A DNA stretch of 64,000 bases from a bacterium. Its GTDB lineage: Bacteria; Myxococcota_A; Polyangia; Nannocystales; Nannocystaceae. The translations under genes were made by a program, and so were the position numbers. The notes below the pieces were generated by a model. That model made no database searches. It was not told the origin of the DNA and saw only the letters and a list, made by a program, of their open reading frames with translations. The DNA is taken from the NCBI GenBank assembly GCA_024742475.1, contig JANSYI010000002.1, positions 372,001-436,000 on the forward strand, read 5' to 3'. Shown in pieces: positions 15,173 through 23,936 of this stretch (position 1 is the stretch's first letter; the number at the start of each line of letters is the position of its first letter).

Positions 15173-17044
15173 ATGGACACTCCGGTTTCCCAGGACGTGA
15201 CCCGCAAAACGCTCGAATCCGTCGTGATCCGCTTCGCGGGTGACTCCGGTGACGGCATGCAGCTCGCCGGCACGCAGTTCACCCAGACGAGCGCGGTGGC
15301 AGGCAACGACCTCGCGACCTTCCCCGACTTTCCCGCCGAGATTCGAGCGCCCGCCGGCACCCTCTTCGGCGTCTCGGGGTTCCAGCTTCACTTCGCCTCG
15401 CACGAGATCCTCACGCCGGGCGACGAACCCGACGTGCTCGTGGCGATGAACCCTGCCGCGCTCAAGGTGAACCTGCCCGACGTTCCCACCGGCGGCTTCA
15501 TCATCGTCAACAGCGACGCGTTCTCGAAGTCCAACCTCAAGAAGGCAGGCTACGAGGCCAACCCGCTCGAAGACGGATCCCTCGACGGCTACCGCGTCTT
15601 GAAGATCGAGATCACCCGGCTGGCCACTGCGGCAGTCGAGCACACCGAGATCGGCGCCAAGTCGGCGCAGCGCACCAAGAACGTGTGGACGCTCGGCCTG
15701 CTCTACTGGCTCTTCGATCGCGATCGCACGCCCACCAAGGAGTGGCTGCAAAAGAAGTTCGCCAAGAAGCCCGCGCTCGTCGACGCGAACATCTCGGCCC
15801 TCGATGCGGGCCACGCCTACGGCGAGACCGCCGAGCTGCCCACGGGCGTCGAGCTCTACAAGGTGCCCAAGGCCAAGCTGCCGCCGGGCACCTACCGCAA
15901 CATCGAGGGCAACACCGCGCTTGCGTGGGGTATCGCCGCCGCCGCGAAGCTCTCGAAGACCAAGGTGATGTTCGGCTCGTACCCGATCACGCCCGCGTCG
16001 TCGGTGCTGCACGCTCTCGCGCCGCTCAAGCACTTCGGCGTCACGACCTTCCAGGCCGAGGACGAGATCGCAGCGGTCTGCTCGGCCATCGGCGCGTCGT
16101 GGGCCGGAGCCGTCGGCGTCACCTCGACCTCGGGCCCGGGCATGGCGCTCAAGGGTGAGGCGATCGGCCTGGCCATCATGATCGAGCTGCCGCTGGTCAT
16201 CCTCGACGTGCAGCGGGCCGGTCCGTCGACGGGCATGCCCACCAAGACCGAGCAGGCCGACCTGTTCCAAGCGCTCTACGGACGCAACTCCGACGCGCCG
16301 CTGTGCGTGCTCGCGCCCCAGTCCCCCGGCGACTGCTTCTTGATGGCCATCGAGGCCGTCCGCATCGCCACCAAGTACATGACCCCGGTCATCGTGCTCT
16401 CCGACGGCTACATCGCCAACGGTGCGGAGCCCTGGGCGGTACCCAGCTTCGACGAGCTGCCGAAGATCGACGTGAAGTACCACGCCGACACCGAAGACTT
16501 TCACCCGTACCTGCGCGACCCAAAGACCCTCGCGCGCGTGTGGCCCATCCCCGGCACGCCGGGCCTCGAGCACCGCGTCGGCGGCCTGGAGAAGGACTTC
16601 GACTCCGGGCACATCTCGTACGACCCCGACAACCACCACAAGATGACGCAGGTGCGCGCGGGCAAGATCCTCGGCATCGCCGACGACATTCCCGAGCAGA
16701 AGGTCGAGCTCGGCGCGGAGGGCGGCAAGCTCTGCATGGTCAGCTGGGGGTCCACCTACGGCTCGGTCAACGAGGCGGTTCGCCGCGCTCGCAGCCAGGG
16801 CAAGGACGTCAGCCACGTGCACCTCCGCTACATGTGGCCGATGCCTCGCAACCTCGAGGCGCTGCTGAAGACCTACGACCAGATCATCGTGCCCGAGCTC
16901 AACAACGGGCAGCTCGCGCACGTGCTGCGGGCCGAATACCTGCTCCCCGCTCAATCGCTGGCCAAAGTGGCTGGCAAACCCTTCCGCGTGGGCGAAGTGC
17001 TCAGCGCGATCGATGACGCCCTCGAAGGCAAGGAGTCCAACTGA
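15173..17044 (+). CDS. korA: 2-oxoglutarate:ferredoxin oxidoreductase, alpha (gamma-alpha fused) subunit
   Basis: A 623-residue protein from ATG 15173, chosen over the upstream ATG at 15122 because GAGG precedes it and conserved sequence starts soon after. The N-terminal gamma-type domain begins VIRFAGDSGDGMQLAG. The alpha domain from about residue 245 carries FGSYPITPASSVLHAL, EDEIAAV and STSGPGMALKGEAIG, which bind the pyrimidine of TPP and contact the beta subunit. With KorB it interconverts 2-oxoglutarate and succinyl-CoA using ferredoxin. The stop overlaps the korB start (TGATG). No ferredoxin gene is adjacent. Confidence 0.92.
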   Translation: MDTPVSQDVTRKTLESVVIRFAGDSGDGMQLAGTQFTQTSAVAGNDLATFPDFPAEIRAPAGTLFGVSGFQLHFASHEILTPGDEPDVLVAMNPAALKVNLPDVPTGGFIIVNSDAFSKSNLKKAGYEANPLEDGSLDGYRVLKIEITRLATAAVEHTEIGAKSAQRTKNVWTLGLLYWLFDRDRTPTKEWLQKKFAKKPALVDANISALDAGHAYGETAELPTGVELYKVPKAKLPPGTYRNIEGNTALAWGIAAAAKLSKTKVMFGSYPITPASSVLHALAPLKHFGVTTFQAEDEIAAVCSAIGASWAGAVGVTSTSGPGMALKGEAIGLAIMIELPLVILDVQRAGPSTGMPTKTEQADLFQALYGRNSDAPLCVLAPQSPGDCFLMAIEAVRIATKYMTPVIVLSDGYIANGAEPWAVPSFDELPKIDVKYHADTEDFHPYLRDPKTLARVWPIPGTPGLEHRVGGLEKDFDSGHISYDPDNHHKMTQVRAGKILGIADDIPEQKVELGAEGGKLCMVSWGSTYGSVNEAVRRARSQGKDVSHVHLRYMWPMPRNLEALLKTYDQIIVPELNNGQLAHVLRAEYLLPAQSLAKVAGKPFRVGEVLSAIDDALEGKESN

Positions 17045-18069
17045 TGGCACCTCTCGACCCTCCCGCAGCAAAGAAGCTCACCAAGAAGGACTTCACCTCG
17101 GACCAAGAGGTTCGCTGGTGCCCCGGCTGTGGCGACTACGCCATCTTGGCCGCCATCCAGCGCACGCTCCCCGAGCTGGGTGTTTCCCGCGAGAAGTCGC
17201 TGTTCATCTCGGGCATCGGCTGCAGCAGCCGCTTCCCGTACTACATGGACACCTACGGGTTTCACACGATCCACGGTCGCGCGCCCTCGTTTGCGACCGG
17301 CGTGAAACTGGTCAACCCCGAGCTCGACGTCTGGCTGATCACCGGTGACGGCGACGGTCTGAGCATCGGCGGCAACCACCTGCTTCACGTGCTTCGTCGC
17401 AACGTGAACATTCAGGTGATGATGTTCAACAACCGGATCTACGGCCTGACCAAGGGGCAGTACTCGCCCACGTCGCTGGTCGGTCTCAAGTCGCCGAGCT
17501 CCCCCATGGGCAGCATCGACGCGCCGGTCAACCCGATGGCGTTCGCGCTCGGGGCCAACGCCCGCTTCGTCAGCCGCGGCATCGACACGATGATCAAGCC
17601 GCTGTCCGCGCTCTTCAAGGAGGCGCACGCGCACAAGGGCGCGTCCTTCATCGAGATCTTGCAGAACTGCCCGGTCTTCAACGACGGCACCTGGACGCAC
17701 GTCACCGCGCGCGACGTCTCTTCCGACATGCAGCTTTGGGTCGAGCACGGCAAGCCGCTGCTGTTCGGCAAGGACAAGAAGAAGGGCCTCATCATCAGCG
17801 GGGCCGACGCCAAGGTCGTCACCGTGGGCGAGGACGGGTTCACCGAGGACGACATCACCGTCCACGACGAGACCAGCCTGGGCCTGGCGTTCACGTTGGC
17901 GCACCTGCTCCCGCCCGTGTTTCCGATGGTCTTCGGTGTCGTCTACCGCAACCCCGCCCCGGCCTACGACGAGGCCGTCGCCGCCCAGGTCGACCTGGCG
18001 GTCGAGCAGCAGGGCGAGGGCGACATCGACGCCCTGTTGCGGTCGGGACACACCTGGACCGTGGAATGA
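17044..18069 (+). CDS. korB: 2-oxoglutarate:ferredoxin oxidoreductase, beta subunit
   Basis: A 341-residue thiamine-diphosphate-binding subunit. WCPGCGDY near residue 28 and GCSSR supply Fe-S cysteines; the TPP/Mg motif is GDGDGLSIGGNH followed by MMFNNRIYGLTKGQ. The gene overlaps korA by one base, implying coupled translation of a heterodimer. A strong intrinsic terminator follows 36 bp after the stop. The enzyme may act oxidatively alongside the lipoate-dependent complex encoded at the left end, or supply reduced ferredoxin. Confidence 0.94.
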   Translation: MAPLDPPAAKKLTKKDFTSDQEVRWCPGCGDYAILAAIQRTLPELGVSREKSLFISGIGCSSRFPYYMDTYGFHTIHGRAPSFATGVKLVNPELDVWLITGDGDGLSIGGNHLLHVLRRNVNIQVMMFNNRIYGLTKGQYSPTSLVGLKSPSSPMGSIDAPVNPMAFALGANARFVSRGIDTMIKPLSALFKEAHAHKGASFIEILQNCPVFNDGTWTHVTARDVSSDMQLWVEHGKPLLFGKDKKKGLIISGADAKVVTVGEDGFTEDDITVHDETSLGLAFTLAHLLPPVFPMVFGVVYRNPAPAYDEAVAAQVDLAVEQQGEGDIDALLRSGHTWTVE

Positions 18070-18104
18070 GCGCCGCTCAATAGCTCGAATTCCTCACCTG
18101 GCGC

Positions 18105-18137
18105 AAAGGCGGTTCCAACTTGGAGCCGCCTTTTCTT
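18105..18137 (+). terminator. Rho-independent terminator of korAB
   Basis: Stem AAAGGCGGTTCC (18105-18116) pairs with GGAGCCGCC plus the following TTT around a 5-nt AACTT loop, with one G-T wobble, followed by TTTTCTT. It lies 36 bp after the korB stop. Confidence 0.88.
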
Positions 18138-18262
18138 CAATTTCGGTGACCTCAGGCACCCTGCGAGGCCCTCCCTCCGTGGCATTGTCGGGCCATCGGC
18201 GGCGCACCGATTGAAACTCCCGGCGGCCGCCTTCGTCCCATCCCACAAGGACTCAGCTATCC

Positions 18263-19204
18263 ATGACCTCGTCTCGCTCCTTCCGCACCATCCTGCTCGC
18301 TCTGACCGCTGGCGCCCTCGGGGCAGTCGGCTGCGTCATCACCGTCGGCGAAGTCGACTGCTCGGAATGCAACGCTGACGTCGATCCCGACCCGCTGTGC
18401 CACTCCGAGTTCAACGAGGCCAGCGGGCAATGCGAGTGCGACGACGGCTACGACTGGGAGAACCCGAACGCGACCGACGACTTCGAGTGCGAGCGCGTAG
18501 ACTCCAAGCCCGGCACCGGCGACTGCGGCACCGACCCCAACACCACTACAAACGCGAACGGCGACTGCGTGTGCGTCGCCGGCTTCGACTGGTGCTCGAG
18601 CGACCCGGCGGACCTCACGTGCTGCGGATCGAACGACACCGAGAACGCGACCACCGTCGACCCCAGTGAGACGACGGACACCGACGCGACCGATACCGAC
18701 ACGACCGATACCGACGTCACCGACACCGACACGAGCGACACGCAGGCCGACACCAGCACCGGTGGCGACACGGGCCCCGCTGACCTGCCGACGTGCGACG
18801 GCACGCTCGAAGGCCAGACCGCGTGCACCAACAACGGTGACGTCTCGGGCGTCGAAGACGGCGTGGCGTACCTGTGCGAAGGCGGCGAGTGGACCGCAGT
18901 CGACATGGACGAGATCTGCGTCTTCGACGGCGACGACTTCGCCTACGGCTGCTACTTCAACGACAACGACGAGGTCGCATACTTCTGCGGCTCCGGGCCT
19001 GGCACCGACTGCACCGACGCCGACGACAGCTGCAGCAGCGAGACGCTCCTGCAGTCCTGCCTCTTCGGCAAGCTGACCGATGTCGACTGCGAGCAGTTCT
19101 GCACTGGCAAGGAAGCCAAGATCCAGACCGACTTCGGAACCTGCGACTCCGAGTCCCTCACGTGCTGCTGCTTCGACGAGGGCGACGAAGGCAACTGCCA
19201 ATGA
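18263..19204 (+). CDS. Cys-rich lipoprotein with Asp-Thr repeat linker
   Basis: A 313-residue predicted outer-surface lipoprotein: signal peptide ending in GAVGC. An N-terminal Cys-rich region has EGF-like spacing (CECDDGYDWENP and CVCVAGFDWC). It is followed by a (T/S)DTD repeat linker at about residues 134-165 and a second Cys-rich domain ending in SLTCCCFDEG. More than 25 cysteines suggest extracytoplasmic disulfide folding. The repeat linker is a hallmark of Nannocystineae lipoproteins. Ligand unknown. Confidence 0.88.
   Translation: MTSSRSFRTILLALTAGALGAVGCVITVGEVDCSECNADVDPDPLCHSEFNEASGQCECDDGYDWENPNATDDFECERVDSKPGTGDCGTDPNTTTNANGDCVCVAGFDWCSSDPADLTCCGSNDTENATTVDPSETTDTDATDTDTTDTDVTDTDTSDTQADTSTGGDTGPADLPTCDGTLEGQTACTNNGDVSGVEDGVAYLCEGGEWTAVDMDEICVFDGDDFAYGCYFNDNDEVAYFCGSGPGTDCTDADDSCSSETLLQSCLFGKLTDVDCEQFCTGKEAKIQTDFGTCDSESLTCCCFDEGDEGNCQ
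18672..18746 (+). repeat. Degenerate tandem repeat encoding Thr-Asp linker
   Basis: Imperfect repeats of ACCGAYACCGAC-type units encode alternating Thr and Asp. They lie inside the lipoprotein gene and form its interdomain linker; slippage could alter linker length. Confidence 0.7.
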
Positions 19205-19214
19205 GGTAGACTCC

Positions 19215-19233
19215 GCGGCCGGACACCGGCCGC
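19215..19233. repeat. GC-rich palindrome just before a start codon
   Basis: GCGGCCGG-ACA-CCGGCCGC: perfect 8-bp arms around a 3-nt loop, ending 3 nt before ATG 19237 and 11 nt after the preceding stop. No T-run follows. In RNA it would sequester the ribosome-binding region of the 88-residue gene. Confidence 0.6.
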
Positions 19234-19236
19234 ACC

Positions 19237-19503
19237 ATGTTCTCGAGCGAGGATCTCCACCCGAAACAAGGCGCTCGCTTCGTCTTCCATCGCGAAGGCG
19301 AAGCGCCCTTGAACTACCGTGTGGAGGTGTACCTCCCCCAAACGCGCCGGATCGACACCCGGCTTCGATGGGATGACGCTGGGGCGCCAGTGGTCGAGCC
19401 TGCCGTGGAGGACGCGGCCGTGCTCGATCAGCTGATCAAGCTCGCGCGCGTCCTCAAACGGTCCGCAGCGGCCCGTTTGACGCGTTGGCGCGATGTCCCA
19501 TGA
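19237..19503 (+). CDS. Small conserved-type hypothetical protein (88 aa)
   Basis: A soluble 88-residue protein: strand-rich first half (GARFVFHREGEAPLNYRVEVY) and a helical second half (DAAVLDQLIKLARVLKRSA). No signal peptide and no recognised family. The ATG directly follows a strong GC-rich hairpin. It ends about 41 nt before the preferred start of the aminotransferase, so the two may form an operon. Confidence 0.7.
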   Translation: MFSSEDLHPKQGARFVFHREGEAPLNYRVEVYLPQTRRIDTRLRWDDAGAPVVEPAVEDAAVLDQLIKLARVLKRSAAARLTRWRDVP

Positions 19504-19544
19504 CGCCCCAACCCCGCTTGCGGCGGGTGGGGAGTTCTGAAACG

Positions 19545-20711
19545 ATGCCCGTCACCGTGAAGGCCCCTCTGCGTCCCTTCGAGTACATGGCCTGGGCCAA
19601 GGCAGTGCCCGGAGGCGCGCGGTACAACCTCACGGCCAGCGGGATGGCCGACGCGGCGCTGTCCACCTCGCACGGTGACGTATCCGCGCCTCGGCCCCCC
19701 GACGACCCTGCGGCCGAGCTGGGCTGGGCCGACGCGATGGCACGCCGCGACGTCGCGTGGGGGTCGGTCGACGCGCTCACCCACGCGGTCGCCGAACGCT
19801 ACGGCGTCGAGCCGGCCCATGTCACCCCGACGCTGGGTGCAAGTCTTGCAATCACGCACGCACTGATCGCGCTCGTGCGGGCGGGCGACCACGTCGTCGT
19901 GGAGCGGCCGACCTACGAACCCCTCCATCGCGCGCCGGAGATCCTCGGCGCCCAAGTCAGCCGACTCGAGCGGACCCACGACGACGGCTGGGCGGTCGTA
20001 CCCGAGCGGCTCGCTCAGCTGCTGACCTCTCGAACCAAGGCGGTCCTCCTCACCAACCTCCACAACCCCAGCGGGGTGGCGATGGACGCGGCCAACCTCA
20101 AGGAGATCGCCGAGCTCGCCGCGCGGGTGGGCGCGCTGGTCTTGGTCGACGAGGTCTACCTGGACTTCGACTTCTCGGTGGCTCCTGACGCACCGGTTCA
20201 ACCGGCGTGCCGGGTCGCCCCCAACTGCATCAGCTGGAGCAGCACGACCAAGGCGTTCGGCCACTCGTCGCTGCGCGCGGGGTGGATCGTCTCCGCCGAC
20301 CCAGATGCAGCCCGCGCCATTCGCGCTGCCACCGACTACCTCCACGTCTACCCGCCCGTGGCCACCGGCACCCTGGGCGCCCGCATCTTGCGCGACTCCC
20401 AGGCCTACCAGGACCGGGCGCAGCAGGCGTCCAGCGCTGGTCGCCGCATCATGGAGCGCTGGGTCGAGTCCGAGTCCCGCGTGCAGTGGGTGCCCCCCAC
20501 GTTTGGCATCACCAGCGTCCTCAAGCTGCCCGACCGCATGTCCGACATCACCTTCGCCGAGCATCTCCGCGAACGCTACGAGACCCAGGTCGTCCCCGGC
20601 TCCATGTTCGAGGCGCCCGGCTTCGTCCGGGTGAGCTTCGGCATCGACCCCGGCACGCTCGAGCAGGGGCTGGCCAACATCTCCGCGGCGCTCGACGACC
20701 TCGCGGAGTAG
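19545..20711 (+). CDS. Fold-type I PLP-dependent aminotransferase (class I/II)
   Basis: A 388-residue enzyme if ATG 19545 is used, which has GGGGAG about 10 nt upstream; ATG 19500, overlapping the previous stop, is the alternative. Fold-type I features are visible: the PHTL-like THALIALVRAGDHVVVE strand, NLHNPSG, LVDEVYLDF and the Schiff-base lysine K236 in STTKAFGHSSLRAGW. The family transfers amino groups between amino acids and 2-oxoacids. The substrate cannot be read from sequence; close relatives include aspartate/aromatic-type enzymes. Confidence 0.88.
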   Translation: MPVTVKAPLRPFEYMAWAKAVPGGARYNLTASGMADAALSTSHGDVSAPRPPDDPAAELGWADAMARRDVAWGSVDALTHAVAERYGVEPAHVTPTLGASLAITHALIALVRAGDHVVVERPTYEPLHRAPEILGAQVSRLERTHDDGWAVVPERLAQLLTSRTKAVLLTNLHNPSGVAMDAANLKEIAELAARVGALVLVDEVYLDFDFSVAPDAPVQPACRVAPNCISWSSTTKAFGHSSLRAGWIVSADPDAARAIRAATDYLHVYPPVATGTLGARILRDSQAYQDRAQQASSAGRRIMERWVESESRVQWVPPTFGITSVLKLPDRMSDITFAEHLRERYETQVVPGSMFEAPGFVRVSFGIDPGTLEQGLANISAALDDLAE

Positions 20712-20800
20712 CCGGGACGAGGGAGGACGGAAGATGTAGCGAGTGCCGTCGTCCGAAGTGCGGTCGAGGCGGACACGTTCGAGCTAGGCGAGCAAGCCAC

Positions 20801-21859
20801 CTAGGACTGAATAGGTCCGGTGGGTGGGACGACGATCCGCTCGACCACTGACCACGACACTATTCGCCGACCGTCTTCCAACAGCGACCGAGCGTCAATC
20901 GGCTGTGTGGGCGTTCCGAGTCGGGCCCGCGAATAAAACCACGCCTCTTCGTCGGCCGACAGTTCGCGCCAAAACGATGGGGCGTAGTAGAGGTTCTCAG
21001 ACAAGGACACTCCGAAACGTAGAAGGGCGTGAGGCGCCTCTTCATCGGTAAGTCTCAAGGTAGAACGGAACAACAGGTTGGTAGCCTTGCTTCTGGTGAG
21101 CCACCCAAGACCGATGACGCCGCCGCCCCCCGCGAAGGGGAGTGAGAAGAACACGGTCCCGTCGACTCGCCTCGAGAAATCTCGAAGGTCCTGAACCCTC
21201 CTACCTTGGAAATCAAACTCCGAGCTCACCCAGCCAGCACCAACGACGTTGGGCGTGTCCGTTAACCGATAGGCGACGCAGGCAACGGCAGAAAAGTCAC
21301 CGATGTGCAGTTGCTGCCACGCCGCCTCGTGTTCGCGATGCATTTCGCCGTGCCCTTCCTCGTTCCCGAGCCGAAAGGCCTCGATCAGCTCCGCTCCCCG
21401 GGGGTTTTTTACATCAGAGCACCGGTGGGCAGACTCCATGGCCGGCAATGCGCTGACCTCGACGGCTTTCTTGTGAGACTCATGCGCAAGAGCTCGGAAG
21501 CCCAACAAGAAGGCTTGAAGCCGCGTAGGTCTCACATCTCGATCGTCAAGTTCCGCAAAGAGCTGGTTGTCATGTTTGGCGCAGAAACCGCGAAACGTTG
21601 ATGCGCGGTTGATTCCGACCGGATAGCACTGCCACGCCCCCCCTTGAGGGCCGATCGCCATCACGTGGCCACCTTCGGCGATCGTGCTCAACCCCCGTGA
21701 TTTCTGAACAGAGTGTGCCCTGATCACCCTGCCACTGCAGCCCGCCGGATCGAACTCGGCTGCCAAGCACCAGCCCGCCTGCCTGGCTTTGTTGTACTGG
21801 CCCCTCGCCTTCCCTAGTCGAGCCTTGGCCCCCAGCGGTCGGTTTGTCTGGTCCGCCAT
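20801..21859 (-). CDS. Low-GC accessory protein with HNH-like zinc cluster
   Basis: A 352-residue protein with AAAGGG 5 nt before its ATG. The first 100 residues contain a spaced Cys/His set: CLAAEFDPAGCSGRVIRAHS followed by SVQKSRGLSTIA, GHV and FCAKHDNQLF. This looks like a zinc-stabilised HNH-type or treble-clef motif, seen in poorly characterised accessory proteins. The rest is mixed alpha/beta without a recognised motif. Base composition differs from neighbours: the 60-nt lines at 20821, 21001 and 21061 contain 37, 34 and 33 G/C, against roughly 40-43 around it. Probably acquired horizontally; a defence or stress role is only a guess. Confidence 0.8.
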   Translation of the reverse strand: MADQTNRPLGAKARLGKARGQYNKARQAGWCLAAEFDPAGCSGRVIRAHSVQKSRGLSTIAEGGHVMAIGPQGGAWQCYPVGINRASTFRGFCAKHDNQLFAELDDRDVRPTRLQAFLLGFRALAHESHKKAVEVSALPAMESAHRCSDVKNPRGAELIEAFRLGNEEGHGEMHREHEAAWQQLHIGDFSAVACVAYRLTDTPNVVGAGWVSSEFDFQGRRVQDLRDFSRRVDGTVFFSLPFAGGGGVIGLGWLTRSKATNLLFRSTLRLTDEEAPHALLRFGVSLSENLYYAPSFWRELSADEEAWFYSRARLGTPTQPIDARSLLEDGRRIVSWSVVERIVVPPTGPIQS

Positions 21860-21966
21860 CGGTGCCCTTTACAGTAACGGCACGACCTATGGGAGTCGAG
21901 CCACTACGCTCCCTACAAGGAACATCCAGCACGCCCGAGCCCGTACCGCGAGCAAGAGAGCGGAGC

Positions 21967-21981
21967 GGACCCGAAGGGTCC
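21967..21981. repeat. Short palindrome upstream of the low-GC gene
   Basis: GGACCC-GAA-GGGTCC, perfect 6-bp arms, in the 239-bp gap between the low-GC gene and ychF. No poly-T follows on either strand apart from an A6 run at 21990 on the plus strand (T-run for minus-strand transcripts but before the hairpin). Confidence 0.4.
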
Positions 21982-22043
21982 CGCAGCGGAAAAAATGGAA
22001 ATCGCCGACGCGCAGGCTCCCGCCGCGAAGCCTCCCAGAGGAG

Positions 22044-22070
22044 CCCCCTCTCACCAACGGGGAGGGGGCG
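22044..22070. terminator. GC-rich hairpin downstream of ychF, possible terminator
   Basis: GCCCCCTC (22044-22051) pairs with GAGGGGGC (22063-22070) across an 11-nt loop, 29 nt past the ychF stop on its coding strand. There is no poly-U tail, so it may stop polymerase only with Rho or act as an mRNA 3' end. The block ggagcccc recurs at 22080. Confidence 0.45.
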
Positions 22071-22098
22071 ACGAGGGAGGCGGAGCCCCCACCGCGCG

Positions 22099-23199
22099 CT
22101 AGACGTTAAACCGGAAGTGCATGATGTCGCCATCCTGCACCTCGTACTCTTTGCCTTCAGACCGCAGCAGCCCCTTGGCCTTCACGGCGGCCTCGGATCC
22201 GTACTCGATCAGGTCCGCGTACTTCATGACCTCGGCCCGGATGAAGCCGCGCTCGAAGTCGGTGTGGATCTTGCCCGCGGCCCCCGGCGCCAGCGTGCCG
22301 CGAGTAATCGTCCAGGCACGGACCTCTTTCTCGCCGGCCGTGAAGTACGTGTACAGGTCGAGCAGCCGATACGCGGTGCGAATCAAGCGGTGCAGTCCCG
22401 GCTCCTCGAGCCCGGCCTCGGACAAGAACTCGGCCTGGTCCTCGGCTCCGAGCGCAGCGATCTCCGACTCGATCGCGGCCGAGATCACGCAGACCTCAGC
22501 GCCCTCGTCTTTGGCCCGCGCGAGCACCTTGTCGACGTAGGGCGCCTCGAAGCCCTTGTCGGCGTGCTCCTCGGCGACGTTGCACGCGTAGAACACCGGC
22601 TTGGCGGTCAGCAGCGCGAGCGGCTCGAGCACCGCCATGTCGTCTTCATCGAGGTCCATGGCGCGCACGGGCACGCCGTCTTCCATCTGCGCGAGCACCT
22701 TTTGGGCGACGGCCAGCGCCTTCTTCTCGCCCGCGTCGTTACCCTTGGCCGCCTTGGCCGCCTTGTCGCGGCGTGCCTCGAGCGACTGCATGTCGCGCAG
22801 CAGCAGCTCGGTGTCGATGACGTCGATGTCGGCGCTGGGGTTCACCCGGCCCTCGACGTGCACGACGTTGTCGTCGTCGAAGCAGCGCACCACGTGGCAG
22901 ATCGCGTCGACCTGACGGATGTGGCTGAGGAACTGGTTGCCCAAGCCCTCGCCCTTGCTGGCGCCTTTGACCAGGCCGGCGATGTCGACGAACTCGATGG
23001 CGGTGGGTACGACCGACTTGGGCTTGATCAGCTCGACGATCTTGTCCATCCGCGGATCGGGCACGGGCACGACCCCGACGTTGGGGTCGATCGTGCAGAA
23101 CGGGTAGTTCGCCGACTCGGCACCCGCGTCCGAAAGCGCGTTGAACAGGGTCGACTTTCCAACGTTGGGAAGTCCCACGATCCCGACGGACAGAGCCAT
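22099..23199 (-). CDS. ychF: Redox-regulated ribosome-binding ATPase YchF
   Basis: A 366-residue Obg-family member from ATG 23199 (MALSVGIVGLPNVGKSTLFN), the universal YchF length; the few upstream codons lack similarity. The P-loop GLPNVGKS, the switch DIAGLVKGASKGEGLGNQFL, an NxxE-type base motif region and the C-terminal TGS-like domain (ARTWTITRG...DFERGFIRAEV-type pattern) are visible. YchF hydrolyses ATP and associates with ribosomes in stress responses. Monocistronic; divergent from a TetR gene. Confidence 0.95.
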   Translation of the reverse strand: MALSVGIVGLPNVGKSTLFNALSDAGAESANYPFCTIDPNVGVVPVPDPRMDKIVELIKPKSVVPTAIEFVDIAGLVKGASKGEGLGNQFLSHIRQVDAICHVVRCFDDDNVVHVEGRVNPSADIDVIDTELLLRDMQSLEARRDKAAKAAKGNDAGEKKALAVAQKVLAQMEDGVPVRAMDLDEDDMAVLEPLALLTAKPVFYACNVAEEHADKGFEAPYVDKVLARAKDEGAEVCVISAAIESEIAALGAEDQAEFLSEAGLEEPGLHRLIRTAYRLLDLYTYFTAGEKEVRAWTITRGTLAPGAAGKIHTDFERGFIRAEVMKYADLIEYGSEAAVKAKGLLRSEGKEYEVQDGDIMHFRFNV

Positions 23200-23267
23200 G
23201 AGGCGCAGGTAACACAAACCCGCGAAAAATGCTCTGCCCGCCCGGGTCCCCCTGGTATATCGCCCCT

Positions 23268-23936
23268 GTGAGTGAAGAGGACCCAGGGGCGCCCGACGGG
23301 CGTGCCGCCAGGGCCGAGCGACGACGCGCGCAGCGGCGAGAGGCCATCTTGCTGGCGGCCAAGGCCGTGTTTCGGGACAAGGGCTACCACCAGGCGTCGG
23401 TGCACGACATCATCGACGAGGCCCGCATCGCCCGCGGAACCTTCTACCTCTACTTCTCCGGCAAGCAGGACCTCTTCGGCGAGCTCGTCGCCGACTTCCT
23501 CGAGATCGTGCGGACCCAAGTGCGCCGCATCGAGCTCGGGCCGGATGCTCCGCCGCCGCGCATTCAGCTCCGCGACAACTTCCGACGCATCGTCACCGCC
23601 GTGCTCGAGCACGCCGCAATCGCGAGCATCATCCTCCGCGACAGCCGCGGATACGACGACGAGTCCCGCGCACGGGTCGACAGCTTCTTCGGGCAGACCC
23701 TGCAGCTGATGCGCCAGGCCATTCAAGTGGGGCAAGGCCTCCAGCTCGTCGGCCCCTGCGACGTCAACGTCGTCTCGGTCGTCGCGCTCGGCGGCCTGCG
23801 ACACTCCTTGGTGCGAATGCTCGAGGCTCAGGCCGCGGGCCCGGCAGACCCCGACGGCCCGTCGTTCACCAACCCCGAGGCCGTCGCCGACGAGCTGCTC
23901 GAGTTCTTCCTCCGCGGCGTCTCGGTCGAGAGCTAG
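23268..23936 (+). CDS. TetR-family transcriptional regulator
   Basis: A 222-residue regulator from GTG 23268; an in-frame ATG at 23229 is possible but has no ribosome-binding site. The -10-like TATATC (23256-23261) ends 6 nt before the GTG, so the transcript may be leaderless. The HTH reads SVHDIIDEARIARGTFYLYF (about residues 41-60). The C-terminal domain resembles TetR proteins that sense lipophilic ligands, but the ligand is unknown. No palindromic operator was found in its short promoter. It could be the unlinked regulator of the CACTGACAC operators elsewhere; this is speculation. Confidence 0.88.
   Translation: MSEEDPGAPDGRAARAERRRAQRREAILLAAKAVFRDKGYHQASVHDIIDEARIARGTFYLYFSGKQDLFGELVADFLEIVRTQVRRIELGPDAPPPRIQLRDNFRRIVTAVLEHAAIASIILRDSRGYDDESRARVDSFFGQTLQLMRQAIQVGQGLQLVGPCDVNVVSVVALGGLRHSLVRMLEAQAAGPADPDGPSFTNPEAVADELLEFFLRGVSVES

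Noticed and set aside
14912-17071. 719-codon antisense frame over korA
   Set aside because: Low-complexity Val/Gly/Asp/His-rich product typical of high-GC shadows; korA carries all family motifs.
18672-18746. Repeats in the Asp-Thr linker considered as a CRISPR or VNTR array
   Set aside because: Short, imperfect, in-frame codon repeats inside a lipoprotein gene; no spacers.
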